NCBI GenBank assembly: GCA_035079385.1
Contig: JAVHKY010000016.1
Location: forward strand, 6,867,501-6,931,500
Source of the DNA: Aspidiotus rigidus
Lineage: Eukaryota > Arthropoda > Insecta > Hemiptera > Diaspididae
DNA: 64,000 nucleotides
Direction of reading: 5' to 3'
Made by a program: the position numbers and the translations under genes. The notes under the pieces are model-generated. The model made no database searches. It saw only the letters and a program-made list of their open reading frames with translations, and was not told where the DNA came from. Of this stretch, positions 1 to 10,201 are shown in pieces. Positions within the stretch are counted from its first letter, which is position 1. Every line of letters starts with the position of its first letter.

Positions 1-520
1 AAGGGTAAATATGAACCTGTGACTCCTTTCATTTGTATTCCCCTTGGACTTACAACGAACCGTCCATCCGGCTCGATATCACAAAAATAATTGGTAAACC
101 CATCACACCAAATGTTTAATCCACAAATACATATTCTACTCCGACGCATGAAAGCGTGGAAAGAGAACTGCCTCTTCTTATTCTGTGGGTATCACTGAAC
201 TCATGGCCATCTTTGACTGTCTTTCTCTCTCACTTAATCCCCACCAAATAGCAACTTTCTGCTTTTTCTCACTTCACTTACTGCAAGACTTTTACAGCTT
301 CAATCCTCTCATTGATTCCCTTACTACTGATTACACTCAACTCAATTAACTGTAACATAACATTCATATGGATACCAGAACACATTGAGTAACGAGAACA
401 TCATGACCTCGTCGACAAAGCTGCTAAAAAAGCCACTGCTTTCAGAAAACTCTCAGAAAAATCCCCCCTTCCCGCTTCTGACTATCAAAATCATTATTAA
501 TGGTATAACAAGCCCGTAAC
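1..520 (+). pseudogene. Decayed I-type LINE fragment (RNase H region)
   Basis: No open frame survives, but the stretch matches by eye the RNase H part of the LINE at 6.2-10.2 kb. Both share the run around 'cttggacttacaacgaacc' (here 42-61, there 6785-6804), and both share the later WIPGH-coding stretch with the 'gacctcgtcgacaaagc' type sequence near 405-425. Such a domain would remove the RNA strand during target-primed reverse transcription. Frame breaks and stops are frequent, so this is an old copy. The match fades out around 520, just before a G run at 537-547. Its left end lies outside the window. Confidence 0.75.
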
Positions 521-687
521 TGACGAGTTTTCTTGGGGGGGGGGGGGCAAGATAGGGGCAATAATGAAGATTAGTCATCGGCTTTAGTCTTTAACAATTT
601 TTTTCATGATCTTAAACGGTTAATTAACTTCACGATTCAAACGCATACTTTGCGGAAATTTTCTAACCTACGTCTCACATTTTTCCC

Positions 688-699
688 ACTCCTCTAACT
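688..699. repeat. Target-site duplication of the R1-like LINE
   Basis: The 12-mer actcctctaact occurs here and again at 4520-4531, exactly bracketing the R1-like LINE. A duplication of this length is typical of target-primed insertion and fixes the limits of the element at 700 and 4519. That includes its 5' truncation inside the RT region. Confidence 0.75.
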
Positions 700-1214
700 G
701 GATCCGGCTGAAGAGGATAGACGAGTCAGCAATTGCTACGCGTAAGTTTTGCGCAGCCGTCAGCCTCGATATAAGGAATGAGTTCAATTCGATTCCATGG
801 AAGAGGATATTGGAAGCACTTGTGGACGCTGAAGTGCCCGCATACTTGCTCAGGATGATCAGTAGCTACGTATCTTAGCTGCTGTGAAATCCAAGCAGAG
901 ACGTCTGCTGGTACAGTACGGCACCCCGTTACTTGTGGGGTGCCGCAGGGGTCGGTTCTTGGGACGCTTTTGTGGTGCGTTGAATTTAACGGGATAGTTA
1001 ATGAGAAGTTTCCATCGCCCGGGGGTTAAGCTTATCTGCTATGCGGATGACACCCTCGTGGTATGCACTGCCGAAACAATGGTAGCGGTGGAGAGCGCGG
1101 GTAAACCGGGCTCTAGAAGTAGTCGGTAAGATGGAGGCCATTTTATTCACGACTCGTCGGAAGGTCTTTCCACCCACCTTTCGTCTGCAAGGGGGAAAAA
1201 TAGAAACCAAGAAG
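700..1214 (+). pseudogene. LINE reverse transcriptase, upstream part
   Basis: Translation in shifting frames gives the RT palm motifs: a SLDIRNEFNSIPW-type motif A near 760-800, a cryptic Q-G-S region near 940-960, and LICYADDTLVV (catalytic YADD) near 1028-1062. The run ending in KIETKKRMK (up to ~1223) is cut mid-coding by the Penelope insertion, and the protein resumes at 3371 with YLGIW. There are several stops and frameshifts, so no active enzyme is possible. The family is the R1-like non-LTR RT, which copies its RNA at nicked chromosomal DNA. Confidence 0.7.
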
Positions 1215-1240
1215 CGAATGAAGTAGAATCAATACGTTTT

Positions 1241-1462
1241 CTTTTTCATCCAAGCTTTTTTATGTTCGTCAACTCTAATTTGGAGCTGACGGCTGGTTAT
1301 TCCTATGTAGATGCTAGGGCAATCTCCACAAGCTACCCTATAAACCCCTCCCCTCTCGGCCATCGGGATAGGGTCATTTAGTTTGACGAAAAGGCTCTTA
1401 ACCGTGTTGGCATTATAGTAGGCCGGCCGAAAACCGAAGGGACGGAGGATACGGCCCAAAGT
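1241..1462 (-). repeat. Inverted arm of PLE copy A (GIY-YIG fragment)
   Basis: On the minus strand this stretch codes for a 76-residue piece from GRILRPFGFRPAYY to the DEHKKAW motif. It is the reverse complement of about 2755-2975 in the same element. It has roughly six residue changes compared with the main copy, including M for T and V for F near the GIY-YIG start. It is joined directly to the 5' end of the RT coding region. Expected origin: template switching or second-end priming during PLE insertion. Confidence 0.85.
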
Positions 1463-1465
1463 GAA

Positions 1466-2025
1466 TTGATTAAAGGCATGAAGAGGAAGATTAGGGAGGC
1501 TGGGTTAATTGTCACAAAAGCTGACAAAGGGAATGCCGTGGTGGTCATGGAGAAGTCTTCTTACACTTCCAAGGTCCACGATGTGCTCAGCCAATGCGGA
1601 GCCCAGGAAAATGCACAGTTCAACTTTCCTAACTTCGTAAAAGAGGTTAGGTTTCTTATTAATCATTGTAATTTCGTCATTAAGAAACCTCTAACCAAAA
1701 AAGATATTTTAGAACCTAACTCCGTTCCTCCCCTCCTTTACGGGTTGCCAAAAATTCATAAGGAAGGTGTACCTATGCGACCCATGGTCTCTTTTGTCGG
1801 ATCCCCGACCTACTCCCTTGCGAAATTTCTCGATCGCTGGTTCAAGTCTAGAGTGGAGTTCGAGTCTCCCCATTCCGTATTGAATTCATGTACCCTCGCT
1901 AACAACCTGAAGGATAGTTCCCTGCCTCAAGGCGTAACTTTATGTTCCTTCGATGTGGTGGGGTTATTTCCCAACATCCCAAAGGCTACTACTATGCAGC
2001 GGATGGGTGAGTTACTTGTATACAA
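1466..2025 (+). pseudogene. PLE reverse transcriptase, N-terminal half (copy A)
   Basis: The open frame has the PLE hallmarks: IVTKADKGNAVVVM near residues 15-28, PLLYGLPKIHK and the PMRPMVSFVGSPTYSLAKFL stretch near residues 90-125, and the motif A run LCSFDVVGLFPNIP near residues 160-175. The frame then shifts near 2026-2050 and continues in a different frame from 2047. The region upstream of TKADKGN that is present in copy B (about 70 residues) is missing, replaced by the inverted arm. The protein would be the RT palm and fingers of a PLE, but the frameshift makes this a relic. Confidence 0.85.
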
Positions 2026-2046
2026 TCTGGCGTCCCGCATGAGGAA

Positions 2047-3093
2047 ATGGCTGAATTCTTTGACCTATTGAGGGTCTGTTGGCTCCCGAACATTTGTAAA
2101 TTTAATGATAAATTCTACGAGTTCCCTGAGGAAGTGGAGATCCCTATTGGTTCTGCTCTGGGTTCTCTTATTTCGGAAGTTTTTAGGTCGAAATTTGAGG
2201 GCGACCTATTCTCTTCAGGCCAGGTGTTTGTGAGTCATATACACTATTGGCACAGGTACGTTGACGACGTTTTGTGTGCGTGGACCGGTCCAACAGAACT
2301 CCTTAGCGAGTTTCTTCATTATTTAAATAGCCTTTACCCTTCCATAAAATTTACATTGGAAGTTGGTGACTCCGTTATAAACTTTCTGGACTTGTCTATT
2401 TCCGTCACTGACGGCGTCCATCAATGTGGTATTTACAGGAAAAATACCTCGACCGATATTATTTGTACTATCCACGGGTCGTCATTCGTACCTGTTGCCC
2501 ACAAAGTTGCTACGTTTAATAGCCTCATATATCGCTTGACTCATATCCCATTGAGTCAAGCCGCTTTTCAGAAAGAATTAATGACTATAAAGCACCTGGC
2601 TAGAGTCAACCAGGTCAGGATCGATGTTGACCTGATGGTTCGTAGGAGGCTCACAAGGAAATGCCTTGACTCTACGACCTCCCTCCCCCGGGATTTACGC
2701 CAAGATGGTAGGAAACGGTGGATTAAGCTTCCGTTTCTGGGCAAGTTTTCATTGGAGTTGGGCCGTATCCTCCGCCCCTTCGGTTTTCGGCCGGCCTACT
2801 ATAATGCCAACACGGTCAAGAGCCTTTTCGTCAAACTAAATGACCCTATCCCGACGGCCGAGAGGGGAGGGTTTTATAGGGTAGCTTGTGGAGATTGCCC
2901 TAGCGTCTACATAGGAATGACCAGCCGTCAGCTCCAAATTAGAGTTGACGAACATGAAAAAGCTTGGATGAAAAAGAGAGTAGGGGAGTCAGCCCTTGCT
3001 GATCATTTGATCGAAAATGGTCACAATTTTAAAGAGGGGTCCGAAGTCCTCCTTCAAAAGGGAAAACTTTTACTTCAAGCGTGTGGCCCTTGA
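2047..3093 (+). pseudogene. PLE reverse transcriptase C-terminal half plus GIY-YIG nuclease (copy A)
   Basis: Visible in order are: an EIPIGSALGSLISEVF motif, the catalytic RYVDDVLCAW (YVDD, near residue 72), INFLDLSISV, an IYRKNTSTD-type motif, and the linker with the MVRRRLTRK and GRILRPFGFRP blocks. The GIY-YIG domain follows near residue 275 (FYRVACGDC, VYIGMTSRQ, RVDEHEKAW, ALADHLIENGH). The first residue of the GIY motif is F-Y rather than V-Y. The last part is frameshifted at about 3085, losing the normal C-terminus seen in copy B. GIY-YIG nucleases of PLEs are thought to nick target DNA. Confidence 0.85.
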
Positions 3094-3260
3094 GGAAATA
3101 GAAATCCTCCGTCATCAGAATAATAGTAGCGTTACCGTTTTGAACAGGATTGATCGAATTAGTCTACGGGAATGATTCACATTTCGATGACTCGTAGCGT
3201 CGGTCATGATTTCGCTCGATGTCGCTTGTTCTCGTTGGTGCTGGGTTTAGTCGCTTTCCA

Positions 3261-3297
3261 CACTTCGAGAATGGCTGATTAGCCGAAAGCGCTCGTG
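3261..3297 (+). ncRNA. Hammerhead-like motif in the 3' region of PLE copy A
   Basis: The run reads cgagaa, then stem GGCT (3273-3276), loop gatt, stem AGCC (3281-3284), then GAAAGCGCTCG (GAAA at 3285-3288). Copies B and C keep the same layout with different but still pairing stems (GACT/AGTC and GGTT/AACC). Hammerhead ribozyme motifs are known in PLE terminal repeats. Here the first core segment departs from CUGANGA, so activity is doubtful. The covarying stem and the invariant GAAAGCGCTCG tail are what I see; the ribozyme reading is inference. Confidence 0.4.
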
Positions 3298-3370
3298 TTT
3301 TCAATTTTTCGTACGATCTTTTTGCATCTCTTCTTGTCTTACTCTTTCGAGTATTCTCGTCGAATGAAGT

Positions 3371-4283
3371 ACCTGGGCATCTGGTTTGACTCAACGTTGA
3401 ACTTCAGGCACCATTTCCTGATGGTAGCGAAAAAGGCGGGTAGGGTAGTTGGATATGTAAGCCGCCTGATAAGGAACCGAAGAGGACCGAGAGAGCAAGA
3501 AGGAGGATCATGATGAGCACCGCTTTGTCGATTCTCCTATATGGTGCCTCAGTATGGGCCGACTCCATGAAGATACCCTAGAGGTAGTAAAGATCCAACG
3601 AAGAGCTGAGCTGAGGTGTGTCAGTGTCCACCGCACTGTCTCGACGAAGGCTCTTTGTGTATTATCGAGTTCACCGTTAATCGAGCTCCTTGCTGAGGAG
3701 AGAGCGGTAGTAAAAGACGACAACTACCAATCAAGAGACTTTACGGGTCAAGCAGGAAGCCAAGTGCTCCTTGCTTGTAAAGTGGAAAGCAAGAATTTCC
3801 CAGACTGAGCTGGGTACATGGACGACCCGTATGCTAACACGCGACCTTGATGAGTGGATGGACCGAGACCATGGTCAGCTGAACTTTCACCTGACGCAGG
3901 TGTTAAGCGGCCATGGCTGCTTCCACAAGTACCTTCACAAGAAGTTAAGGAAAGTTGGGCAGGCAACATGTTCGCACTATAACCAAGGGCGGGATGATGG
4001 ACCACAGCACATCTTATTTAAGTGTGAGACGTGGAGGCGTCAGCGGGACAAGCTTAGTCGATCTCTTCAAGAGATCGGGGTAGATGAAGCGCTTGCCCCG
4101 AGTAGCCTGGTAATGGAACCAGGTGTCTGCATTTGCGGCCACCGTCATGAAGGGGAAGATGGTCCGAGAATGGAATGGCAAATGCAGAACCACGCTATGG
4201 CCTACTCGACACCTGATACCAGCAACATCCTGATTTGCAGGAAGAAGAGGAGGAAGATCATCCCTGAAGAGAGAAGAAGATGA
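3371..4283 (+). pseudogene. LINE RT C-terminal region, downstream part
   Basis: The coding of the R1-like LINE resumes right after the PLE with YLGIWFDSTLNFRHH. RRAELRCVSVHRTVSTKAL and LLAEERAVV follow near 3600-3710, then a C-terminal domain (3771-4283) with LSGHGCFHKYLHK and a C-x2-H/H-x-C style knuckle around GQATCSHYNQGRDDGPQHILFKCE. The spacing fits R1/LOA-type LINEs, where the C-terminal knuckle follows the RT thumb. There are at least two frameshifts. It ends with KKRRKIIPEERRR and a stop at 4281-4283. Confidence 0.75.
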
Positions 4284-4531
4284 AGAAACACAAACAGCGA
4301 TCTACTATGTGTAATGTGGTGGTGTTGTAGTTGTGTGTGTTCTTATGCTTCTCTTGCGCCAGGAGGGGGGGGGGCACTGCAGCTCGGCTTCGCTGATGAG
4401 ATTCTCCTGACACTGAAGTTATACTCGAAAGGGTCGATTCTGGTGTTAGAGGAAACAAAATTAAATGCATACGCAGCCCGCCCACCAACTCCATCATGGA
4501 GGACGGGCGGCGAAAAGCGACTCCTCTAACT

Positions 4532-6180
4532 AGGTAATGATTCCAAACATTCACTTAGCTATTTTTAATTACAAAAAACACCGACCGTGAATACAAACGA
4601 GAAAAACATGAGTTGTGACGTTAATCACTCAAAGAATTCTAATAATGGGAACTCATCAAACGCTCTAGATTTTCATTTATTTCGATTGGGGCGCGTAAAT
4701 TTTCATACCCTCTACACGAAGGACGGGGTTCTTGAAAATACGTATTTCATCACCTCGTTGTTTTCCAACAAACGTAGGTGTCCCAAACAATACTCGTTCT
4801 ATGGACGAAAAGACACCGATTTCCATCGTAAAAACATATGAGTTACGCGAGCGAAAAGAATTTGAAGACAACAAATTTTTACTGAATTCACAATCAATTG
4901 CGTTGCAATTTTCAAAAATATTATTTCCTTATCTACCTTCCTCTTCACTCTGACGAAACGACATCGTCGAGCGAATTATAAGACAAATTTTTCTCCTTAC
5001 GTAAAAAAAGTAGCTTAAATTACTGTATTTCATCATTGCTCTGGGGACTCGACCCGATTCAATGCACCATCATTTGTCAGAAATCGTTCTTAGAACAATG
5101 AATGCGACAGAGAGAGGGAAATAAAAACCGAAACGAAAGAGAAATCGACTCGAATTGGCTCACAAGTGGGAGTTGTAAGCTTATAACGTAATATCGGAAT
5201 ACGAAATATGAAATATGGTACTTCATGTTTCCAACTGCAGCGTGTAGTTGAAATAATCAGATTTAAAATAAGCTATCTGAATTTTTCCTGTCAAAAACTT
5301 CGAAACATCTTAAGTTTCTCTTTGAACTCCACATCAATATGCCATCGAGTTATTCTGCTTCGAGAAAAGAATACAGTACTCGTATACTACGAATGAAAAA
5401 CAGACAGATCGAACGAAAACTTCATTATTTTTTGCAGCTTAGAAAAACTGAAAAATTTGGCAAGCTCTTCACACGTGTGTCATATTACTGTAAGTAGAGT
5501 CGTGTCTCGTATCGCATAAAAATGCAGAAGAAAAGGATGACCAGAATGCGCGACGAGAGTGAAAACGCTTTTGGTAGTGCGCGAAAATGTTTTCCTTTCT
5601 TTTTCTCTTCACGAGCTACAAAAGAAGATCGTTTAACTCAATTTTTTTCCTCCGCTCTTTCGTTGCGGAATAATCATTATTTTAACGCGTGACGTTTTTT
5701 AATCCATTAACTCTTAATTTTTTTCATTTTTTCCCCCTCTTCTTCCACATTCTGACTAGGCGATTCAATCTAGAATGAAAAACGCGAAGAAGAGGAAGAA
5801 CGCGAGCGGGTAGCATGTCAGCAAAAAATGAAGCTTTCTTTTGTTTTCGGACGGAAGTGAACGTATCGTCTACTCGATTCCACTCCAGTAATATTTTTTT
5901 CCCTCTCTCTTATATCTCGGTACACTAATGTTAATTTATACAACCTTCATTAGTTGTAGTTGATTAAAAAGTTTCTGTCGCTCGCTATTTGATAATACAA
6001 TTTTCACGATTACGCTCCTTGACGATCCACTTTTTTTATTTTGAGTTATTCCCCTCTTGTTCGTACACGACTTCTTATTTGGATTTAGTTAATTTGGCCT
6101 GTTTATTCCCTGCTAAAGGAAATGGGATTACCTACGATGATGCGATGTAACCTGGACTTCCCTGAATGGCTTTCGATTTT
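4532..6180. other. No recognised feature
   Basis: Only short AT-rich open frames occur here, and none resembles a protein I know. Low-complexity T/A tracts lie near 5640-5740. This may be host intergenic or intronic sequence, or old repeats beyond recognition. Confidence 0.5.
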
Positions 6181-6239
6181 CATCTCTTAAAACTTATTCA
6201 GATCCCGGAAACCCACAGCCTCTTTACAACCATTATTTT

Positions 6240-7070
6240 TACAGAACTTCAAAATCACAGAACGCCAGTCCGCTAAATTACTAGGTTTACATTTCGATTA
6301 CAAACTCAACTGGTCCTCACACATCAAAATTTTAAAAAACTCTCATGAAATACCTCTCCCACCCTTCTAAAGGATGCAACAGGAAACTTCTTATTCAACT
6401 TTACAAGAGCCTTATCCGATCACGTTTAGACTATGGTGCTCCCGTCTACAATCTAGCTTCCAAATCAATTCTCAAACGTTTAGATCCTATCCAAACCCAT
6501 TCTCTTAGAATGGCACTGGGTGCTTTCCGTACCAGCCCCAGACTTAGCCTGAGCGCAGACGCAGCTGAACCACCTCTCCCATATCGCAGACTCATCCTGA
6601 CTTCTAATCTTTTGATCTCAATCTCTCAATTCCCAAACCTAGCGATCTACGACACAATCTTCCCTTCAAAAACTAACCATCTCTCATCGCCGGTTAACAA
6701 ACAAGTACGTTTCCATCTCGAACAATCTCTTAACAAACCCTTTTTAGTTCACCCCTTGCAGCCTATATTTACACTCTCCCCTCCTTGGACTTACAACGAA
6801 CCTTCCCTTCGACTTGATATTACCCAAATCCCTAGTCAAAACAAATCTACCTACGTCACCCACAACAATCATATGTTACAGGAATATCCTGACCACACAA
6901 TCTGTTTCACGAACGGATCCAAATCTGGGAATAGAGCTGCCAACGCTTATTCCGTCAATGGTCTCCTTGTCTCTCATCGAGTCCACAACATACCGTCGGT
7001 TTATACTACTGAACTCATGGCCATCCTCGCATGTCTTTCTCACCTCACTCAATTTCCACCGAATAATAAC
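6240..7070 (+). pseudogene. I-type LINE: RT C-terminus and start of RNase H
   Basis: After an initial frameshift (SAKLLGLHFDYKLNWSSH near 6270-6320), an open frame from 6345 gives KSLIRSRLDYGAPVYNLAS, typical of the RT thumb region of I/Jockey-group LINEs. The RNase H start is CFTNGSKSG (first catalytic D replaced by N) with the second acidic site in VYTTELMAIL near 7005-7030. Coding is cut at 7071 by a minisatellite-bearing element and resumes at 9375. The enzyme would remove RNA from the RNA-DNA hybrid, but the lost Asp and frameshifts mean it is inactive. Confidence 0.8.
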
Positions 7071-7075
7071 TTTTT

Positions 7076-9369
7076 AACAGGGAAACTGTTTTATGGGGGG
7101 CTTTTTGAGAAATTTGCCGTCCGCCGTCCAGCGAAAAACTTGGAAAAATTTCGACTCTCGAGCTATATATGATAGGAGGGGGAGTTGGAAAAAATTTCGA
7201 CTCTCGAGCTATGTATGATTGGAGGGGGACTTGAAAAAATTTCGACTCTCGAGCTATATATGATAGGAGGTGGGACTTGGAAAAATGTAAACTCTGGAGC
7301 TATATATGATTGGTGAGGGGGGGGGGGGGCTTGGAAAAATTTCGACTCTGGAGCTATATATGATAGGTGGGGGGGGGGGGCTTGGAAAAATTTCGACTCT
7401 CGAGCTATATATGATAGGAGGGGGAGTTGGAAAAAATTTCGACTCTCGAGCTATGTATGATAGGAGGGGGGACTTGAAAAAATTTCAAATCTCGAGCTAT
7501 ATATGATAGGAGGTGGGACTTGGAAAAATGTAAACTCTGGAGCTATATATGATTGGTGAGGGGGGGGGGGGGGGGGCTTGGAAAAATTTCGACTCTGGAG
7601 CTATATATGATAGGTGGGGGGGGGGGGGGGGCTTGGAAAAATTTCGACTCTCGAGCTATATATGATAGGAGGGGGAGTTGGAAAAAATTTCGACTCTCGA
7701 GCTATGTATGATAGGAGGGGGGACTTGAAAAAATTTCAAATCTCGAGTATATGATAGGGGGGGGGGGACTTGGAAAAATTTGAACTCTCGAGCTATATAT
7801 AATGGGGGGGGGGACTTGGAAAAATTTCGACTCTCGAGCTATATATGATAGGAGGGGGGGGACTTGGAAAAATTTAAACTCTGGAGCTATATATGATGGG
7901 GCGGGTGGGGGGGAACTTCGAAAAATTTAAATTCTCGAGCTATATATGATGGGGGGGGGACTTGGAAAAATTTCGACTCTCGAGCTATATATGATAGGAG
8001 GGGGGGACTTGGAAAAATTTCAACTCTCGAGCTATATATGATAGGAGGGGGGACTTCGAAAAATTTGAACTCTCGAGCTATATATGATAGGGCGGGGTGG
8101 GGACTTGGAAAAATTTTGACTCTCAAGCTATATATGATAGGAGGGGGGGACTTGGAAAAATTTAAACTCTGGAGCTATATATGATGGGGGGGGGGGACTT
8201 GGAAAAATTTAAACTCTGGAGCTATATATGATAGAGGGGGGGGGGGACTTGGAAAAATTTAAATTCTCGAGCTATATATGATGGGGGGGGCGGGACTTGG
8301 AAAAATTTCGACTCTCGAGCTATGTATGATAGGAGGGGGGACTTGAAAAAATTTCAACTCTCGAGCTATATATGATAGGAGGGGGGACTTCGAAAAATTT
8401 GAACTCTCGAGCTATATATGATAGGGCGGGGTGGGGACTTGGAAAAATTTTGACTCTCAAGCTATATATGATAGGAGGGGGGGACTTGGAAAAATTTAAA
8501 CTCTGGAGCTATATATGATGGGGGGGGGGACTTGGAAAAATTTAAACTCTGGAGCTATATATGATAGAGGGGGGGGGGGACTTGGAAAAATTTCGACTCT
8601 CGAGCTATGTATGATAGGAGGGGGACTTGAAAAAATTTCAACTCTCGAGCTATATATGATAGGAGGGGGGGACTTGGAAAAATTTAAATTCTCGAGCTAT
8701 ATATGATGGGGGGGGGGGGCGGGACTTGGAAAAATTTCGACTCTCGAGCTATGTATGATAGGAGGGGGGACTTGAAAAAATTTCAACTCTCGAGCTATAT
8801 ATGATAGGAGGGGGGACTTCGAAAAATTTGAACTCTCGAGCTATATATGATAGGGCGGGGTGGGGACTTGGAAAAATTTTGACTCTCAAGCTATATATGA
8901 TAGGAGGGGGGGACTTGGAAAAATTTAAACTCTGGAGCTATATATGATGGGGGGGGGGGGGGACTTGGAAAAATTTAAACTCTGGAGCTATATATGATAG
9001 AGGGGGGGGGGGGACTTGGAAAAATTTCGACTCTCGAGCTATGTATGATAGGAGGGGGACTTGAAAAAATTTCAACTCTCGAGCTATATATGATAGGAGG
9101 GGGACTTAGAAAAGTTTCGACTCTCGAGCTATACATGATAGGAGAGGGACTTAGAAAAATTTCAACTCTCGAGCTATCATATTATCTGGAGATTCGAGAA
9201 AAATTTAGATTCCTAAACTATATTATAGTAGGCTAATAGTAGGTCTAGGCCTTCTTTGTACTAGCCTTATCTAGGTCTATGCTTCCTTGAATTTTGAATA
9301 CCAAATCCCATTTGACTCATAGAACAGGTTCCCTGCGTTCCTCGTTTAACTTCGGTAAGGAAGCCGTCG
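7076..9369 (+). mobile_element. T5-targeted minisatellite-bearing element, copy 1 (complete)
   Basis: This non-autonomous element starts AACAGGGAA-CTGTTTTATG with a GGGGGGC block. It ends with CATAGAACAGGTTCCCTGCG followed by a ~35-bp tail closing in GCCGTCG. It is flanked by TTTTT on both sides (7071-7075 and 9370-9374) and interrupts LINE coding sequence. The subterminal CAGGGAACCTGTTTTATG block is inverted at the two ends. Inside, each block is itself a short palindrome (ACAGG-GAA-CCTGT). There is no coding capacity beyond frames created by the repeats. At least four more copies with the same ends lie at 17-28 kb. Confidence 0.75.
7140..9225 (+). repeat. 45-50 bp minisatellite array (~44 units)
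   Basis: The unit is roughly ACTTGGAAAAATTTCGACTC followed by TCGAGCTATATATGATAGGA and a G run of 3 to 17 bases. Length variation is almost all in the G run. Unit variants (ctctggag, aaatttaaact, cgaaaaattt) recur in the same order over several hundred bases, for example around 8130-8520 and 8870-9000, which shows higher-order duplication of blocks. Because 45 is a multiple of three, long fake open frames with 15-residue repeats arise; I do not regard these as genes. Confidence 0.9.
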
Positions 9370-9374
9370 TTTTT

Positions 9375-10201
9375 GACTTCTCACTGACTCATTATCCTCA
9401 CTCTATTCACTACTAGACCCTGACAACTCACATCCACTCATTCAAAGAATTCATTTACTACGAACTACATTTGACTCAATTAATTGCAACATTACATTCA
9501 TATGGATACCGGGACACATTGACTTACACCAACACGATCTCGTCGACAAAGCCGCCAAAAAAGCCACCACCCTCAGAAAAATCACGGATAAATCTCCACG
9601 ACCAGCTTCAGATTACAAAAATCACTTCCGCTCTCTCATCATCGAACAATGGCATTCAACTTGGAAAACTCAACCTCTCAATAAACTTCTTCGCATTAAA
9701 AAGTACCCTATACCTTGGTCAGGCTCCAATAGAAATTCACGAAGAGAAGAAGTCGTCCCCACCAGACTAAGAATAGGTCACACTCGCATAACACACTCTC
9801 ACTTAATCAACCCTTACATATTATCGCCTCCATCTTGCCCATACTGTGAAGAAGAAGATCTCACAACTGATCATATGTTCTCATCTCCAATCCCCCAATC
9901 CCTTCGTTCTTCACTACAGGTCTCTTCCTCCATCTCACAAGCTCTTAAAAATGATCGTGACACTGTCACACTATCACTACAATACTTACGTCTCACAGAA
10001 TTCTACTCTCTCATCTAACTATTCTACTCGTACCTCAACAAACTCTTACAACTCAACACAACATAAATTGATAGATAACTCTGTTAAAATAATTCTATCT
10101 AAACCACTATAAATTAAGCGATTAAATGATAAGTCTGTAAACAACCCGAGCTAATAGCCCTTTGAGCAGCTTGTAGCTCGTTAATTAAATAAAAAAAAAA
10201 A
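9375..10201 (+). pseudogene. I-type LINE: end of RNase H, C-terminus and 3' end
   Basis: Right after the T5 tract the LINE resumes with the RNase H C-terminal part (FIWIPGHID and HDLVDKAAKKATT near 9490-9565). A C-terminal region with a C-x2-C...H-type knuckle (CPYCEEEDLTTDH, near 9837-9875) follows, with a stop at 10016-10018. The 3' region ends in an A-rich tail at 10189-10201. Frameshifts are present. Together with 6240-7070 it forms one 3'-complete LINE copy. Confidence 0.8.

Larger units (their letters stand above)
1215..3370 (+). mobile_element. Penelope-like element copy A, with inverted 3'-end copy at its 5' end
   Basis: The element lies between two copies of cgaatgaagt (1215-1224 and 3361-3370), an about 10-bp target duplication inside LINE coding sequence. 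From left to right it has a short tail starting tagaatcaat, an inverted fragment of its own GIY-YIG region (1241-1462), the RT and GIY-YIG coding sequence in plus orientation (1466-3093), and a 3' region holding a hammerhead-like motif. The design matches copies B and C in this window. PLEs encode an RT related to telomerase fused to a GIY-YIG nuclease, and partial inverted terminal copies are known for the group. The inverted arm differs from the main copy at several residues, so this insertion is older than copy B. Confidence 0.85.
700..4519 (+). mobile_element. 5'-truncated R1-clade-like LINE, split by a PLE
   Basis: This non-LTR retrotransposon is bounded by 12-bp direct repeats (688-699 and 4520-4531). 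It starts inside the reverse transcriptase, so it is 5'-truncated, as is common for dead-on-arrival LINE copies. Its coding sequence is cut at 1214/3371 by Penelope copy A. The C-terminal region, with a zinc-knuckle-like C-x2-C...H...C arrangement, and the RT style (LDIRNEFNS, YADD) resemble the R1/LOA group. A GC-rich inverted repeat near 4478-4508 lies in the 3' untranslated part. There is no obvious poly(A). It does not sit in rDNA, so site specificity, if any, is not rDNA. Confidence 0.75.

Noticed and set aside
7140..9225. CRISPR array
   Set aside because: The repeats are contiguous with G-run length changes and there are no unique spacers; the genome is eukaryotic.
7306..9236. Repetitive proteins with 15-residue repeats in the minisatellite
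   Set aside because: The frames exist only because 45 bp is divisible by three, and G-run length changes break them; both strands and several frames show the same effect.
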